Positions 32,743 to 32,954 of a DNA stretch of 32,954 nt are shown here, piece after piece. A program made the translations under genes and the position numbers. Origin of the DNA: Candidatus Aminicenantota bacterium (lineage in GTDB: Bacteria; Acidobacteriota; Aminicenantia; Aminicenantales; Saccharicenantaceae); contig VGJC01000009.1 of NCBI GenBank assembly GCA_016867635.1, positions 1-32,954 of the forward strand, in the 5' to 3' direction. Position 1 is the stretch's first letter. Each line of letters starts with the position of its first letter. Under the pieces are notes generated by a model. It had not been told where the DNA came from, did no database searches, and saw only the letters and a list, made by a program, of their open reading frames with translations.

Positions 32743-32772
32743 TTGACTCGCTCTCCGGACCTGTTGTAGCAT
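32743..32772 (+). promoter_or_regulatory. Promoter for the pyrB-like gene, next to a short hairpin
   Basis: TTGACT (32743-32748) and TAGCAT (32767-32772) are 18 bases apart. A dyad CGCGG-TGAG-CCGCG (32728-32741) lies immediately upstream. The leader of about 53 bases can fold through CGTCC/GGACG and ends in AAGGAG before ATG 32832. Confidence 0.5.
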
Positions 32773-32831
32773 TAGCCGGGCGTCCGGGTGTCATCCCCAG
32801 GGACGTCCGCTCATCGACAAGGAGACCAGCG

Positions 32832-32954
32832 ATGCGCACGACCGTCAAGAGCCCCCACCTTCCGTTCGGAGATCAGCGCACGGCGCCCTGGTACGGCAAG
32901 GACATCATCTCCATCAAGCAGTTCAGCCGGTCCGACCTGGAATACATCTTCGCC
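32832..32954 (+). CDS. pyrB: Aspartate carbamoyltransferase, N-terminal part (runs off the right edge)
   Basis: Only the first 41 residues are in the window. After a short polar lead, WYGKDIISIKQFSRSDLEYI matches the conserved opening of aspartate carbamoyltransferase catalytic chains (G-x-x-I-I-S-I-x-x-F/L-S-R-x-D-L). This enzyme makes carbamoyl-aspartate from carbamoyl phosphate and aspartate in pyrimidine synthesis. ATG 32832 has AAGGAG about 8 bases upstream and its own promoter. The related ornithine enzyme opens differently, so PyrB is the best call, but the catalytic residues lie beyond the window. Confidence 0.72.
   Translation, partial: MRTTVKSPHLPFGDQRTAPWYGKDIISIKQFSRSDLEYIFA

Noticed and set aside
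32665-32772. N-terminal extension of the GMC oxidoreductase up to 32772
   Set aside because: The promoter TTGAAA-N17-TATAAC lies inside it and the dinucleotide fold begins right at ATG 32664.
1-32954. tRNA, rRNA, CRISPR arrays, insertion sequences, prophage or integron elements
   Set aside because: I looked for cloverleaf-like ends, regularly spaced repeats, transposase or integrase motifs and terminal inverted repeats and saw none.

Overview
The window is G+C-rich, densely coding bacterial DNA with short intergenic gaps and many stop/start overlaps. It carries Tat and Sec signal peptides, lipoprotein signals, sigma-70 promoters close to consensus and sigma-54 promoters. The gene set (MenG/UbiE, ROK sugar kinase, ACT-malic enzyme, SppA, M19 dipeptidase lipoprotein, GMC oxidase, NtrC-type regulator, no O-antigen-type functions) fits a heterotrophic diderm, perhaps an Acidobacteriota or Aminicenantes-like lineage. 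That placement is inference; no marker RNA is present. I found no tRNA, rRNA, CRISPR array, IS element or prophage gene.

Left part (1-9107). A minus-strand operon runs MenG/UbiE methyltransferase > Fe-S/FAD oxidoreductase > SDR reductase > Maf nucleotide pyrophosphatase. The Maf reading frame continues without a stop into a TRAM RNA-binding domain that leaves the window, so it looks like a fusion with an RNA methyltransferase. A ROK kinase is divergent from this operon. A CBS-pair protein and an ACT-domain malic enzyme follow on the minus strand, each with its own promoter, then a plus-strand trmJ-like/OsmC pair.

Centre (9175-14687). A minus-strand pair, lipid kinase > SppA lipoprotein, is divergent from a plus-strand group: DUF362-like Tat lipoprotein, GNAT-like protein and dipeptidase lipoprotein.

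Signalling block (14736-21393). An orphan oligopeptide-type binding protein is followed directly by a membrane histidine kinase and an NtrC-type sigma-54 activator. Two sigma-54 promoters with exact GG/GC spacing lie downstream. One precedes a stand-alone receiver protein. The other precedes a 29-codon ORF and a strong hairpin, a compact unit that could be a peptide gene or a small C-rich RNA. Both have GTAAA-based repeats or dyads upstream that could be sites for the adjacent activator. A Tat-exported PLP enzyme with its own sigma-70 promoter sits between them.

Right part (21447-31083). A strong promoter drives five consecutive secreted proteins of no family I recognise. Three are clear full-length paralogues, and the other two share recognisable N- and C-terminal motifs with them. 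One paralogue carries a roughly 410-residue internal insertion with TPR-like helices, a Gln/Ala-rich helix and Pro/Ala linkers. The conserved operon and paralogy suggest a multi-subunit exported or surface assembly (inference). The window ends with a convergent GMC-type FAD oxidase and the start of pyrB.
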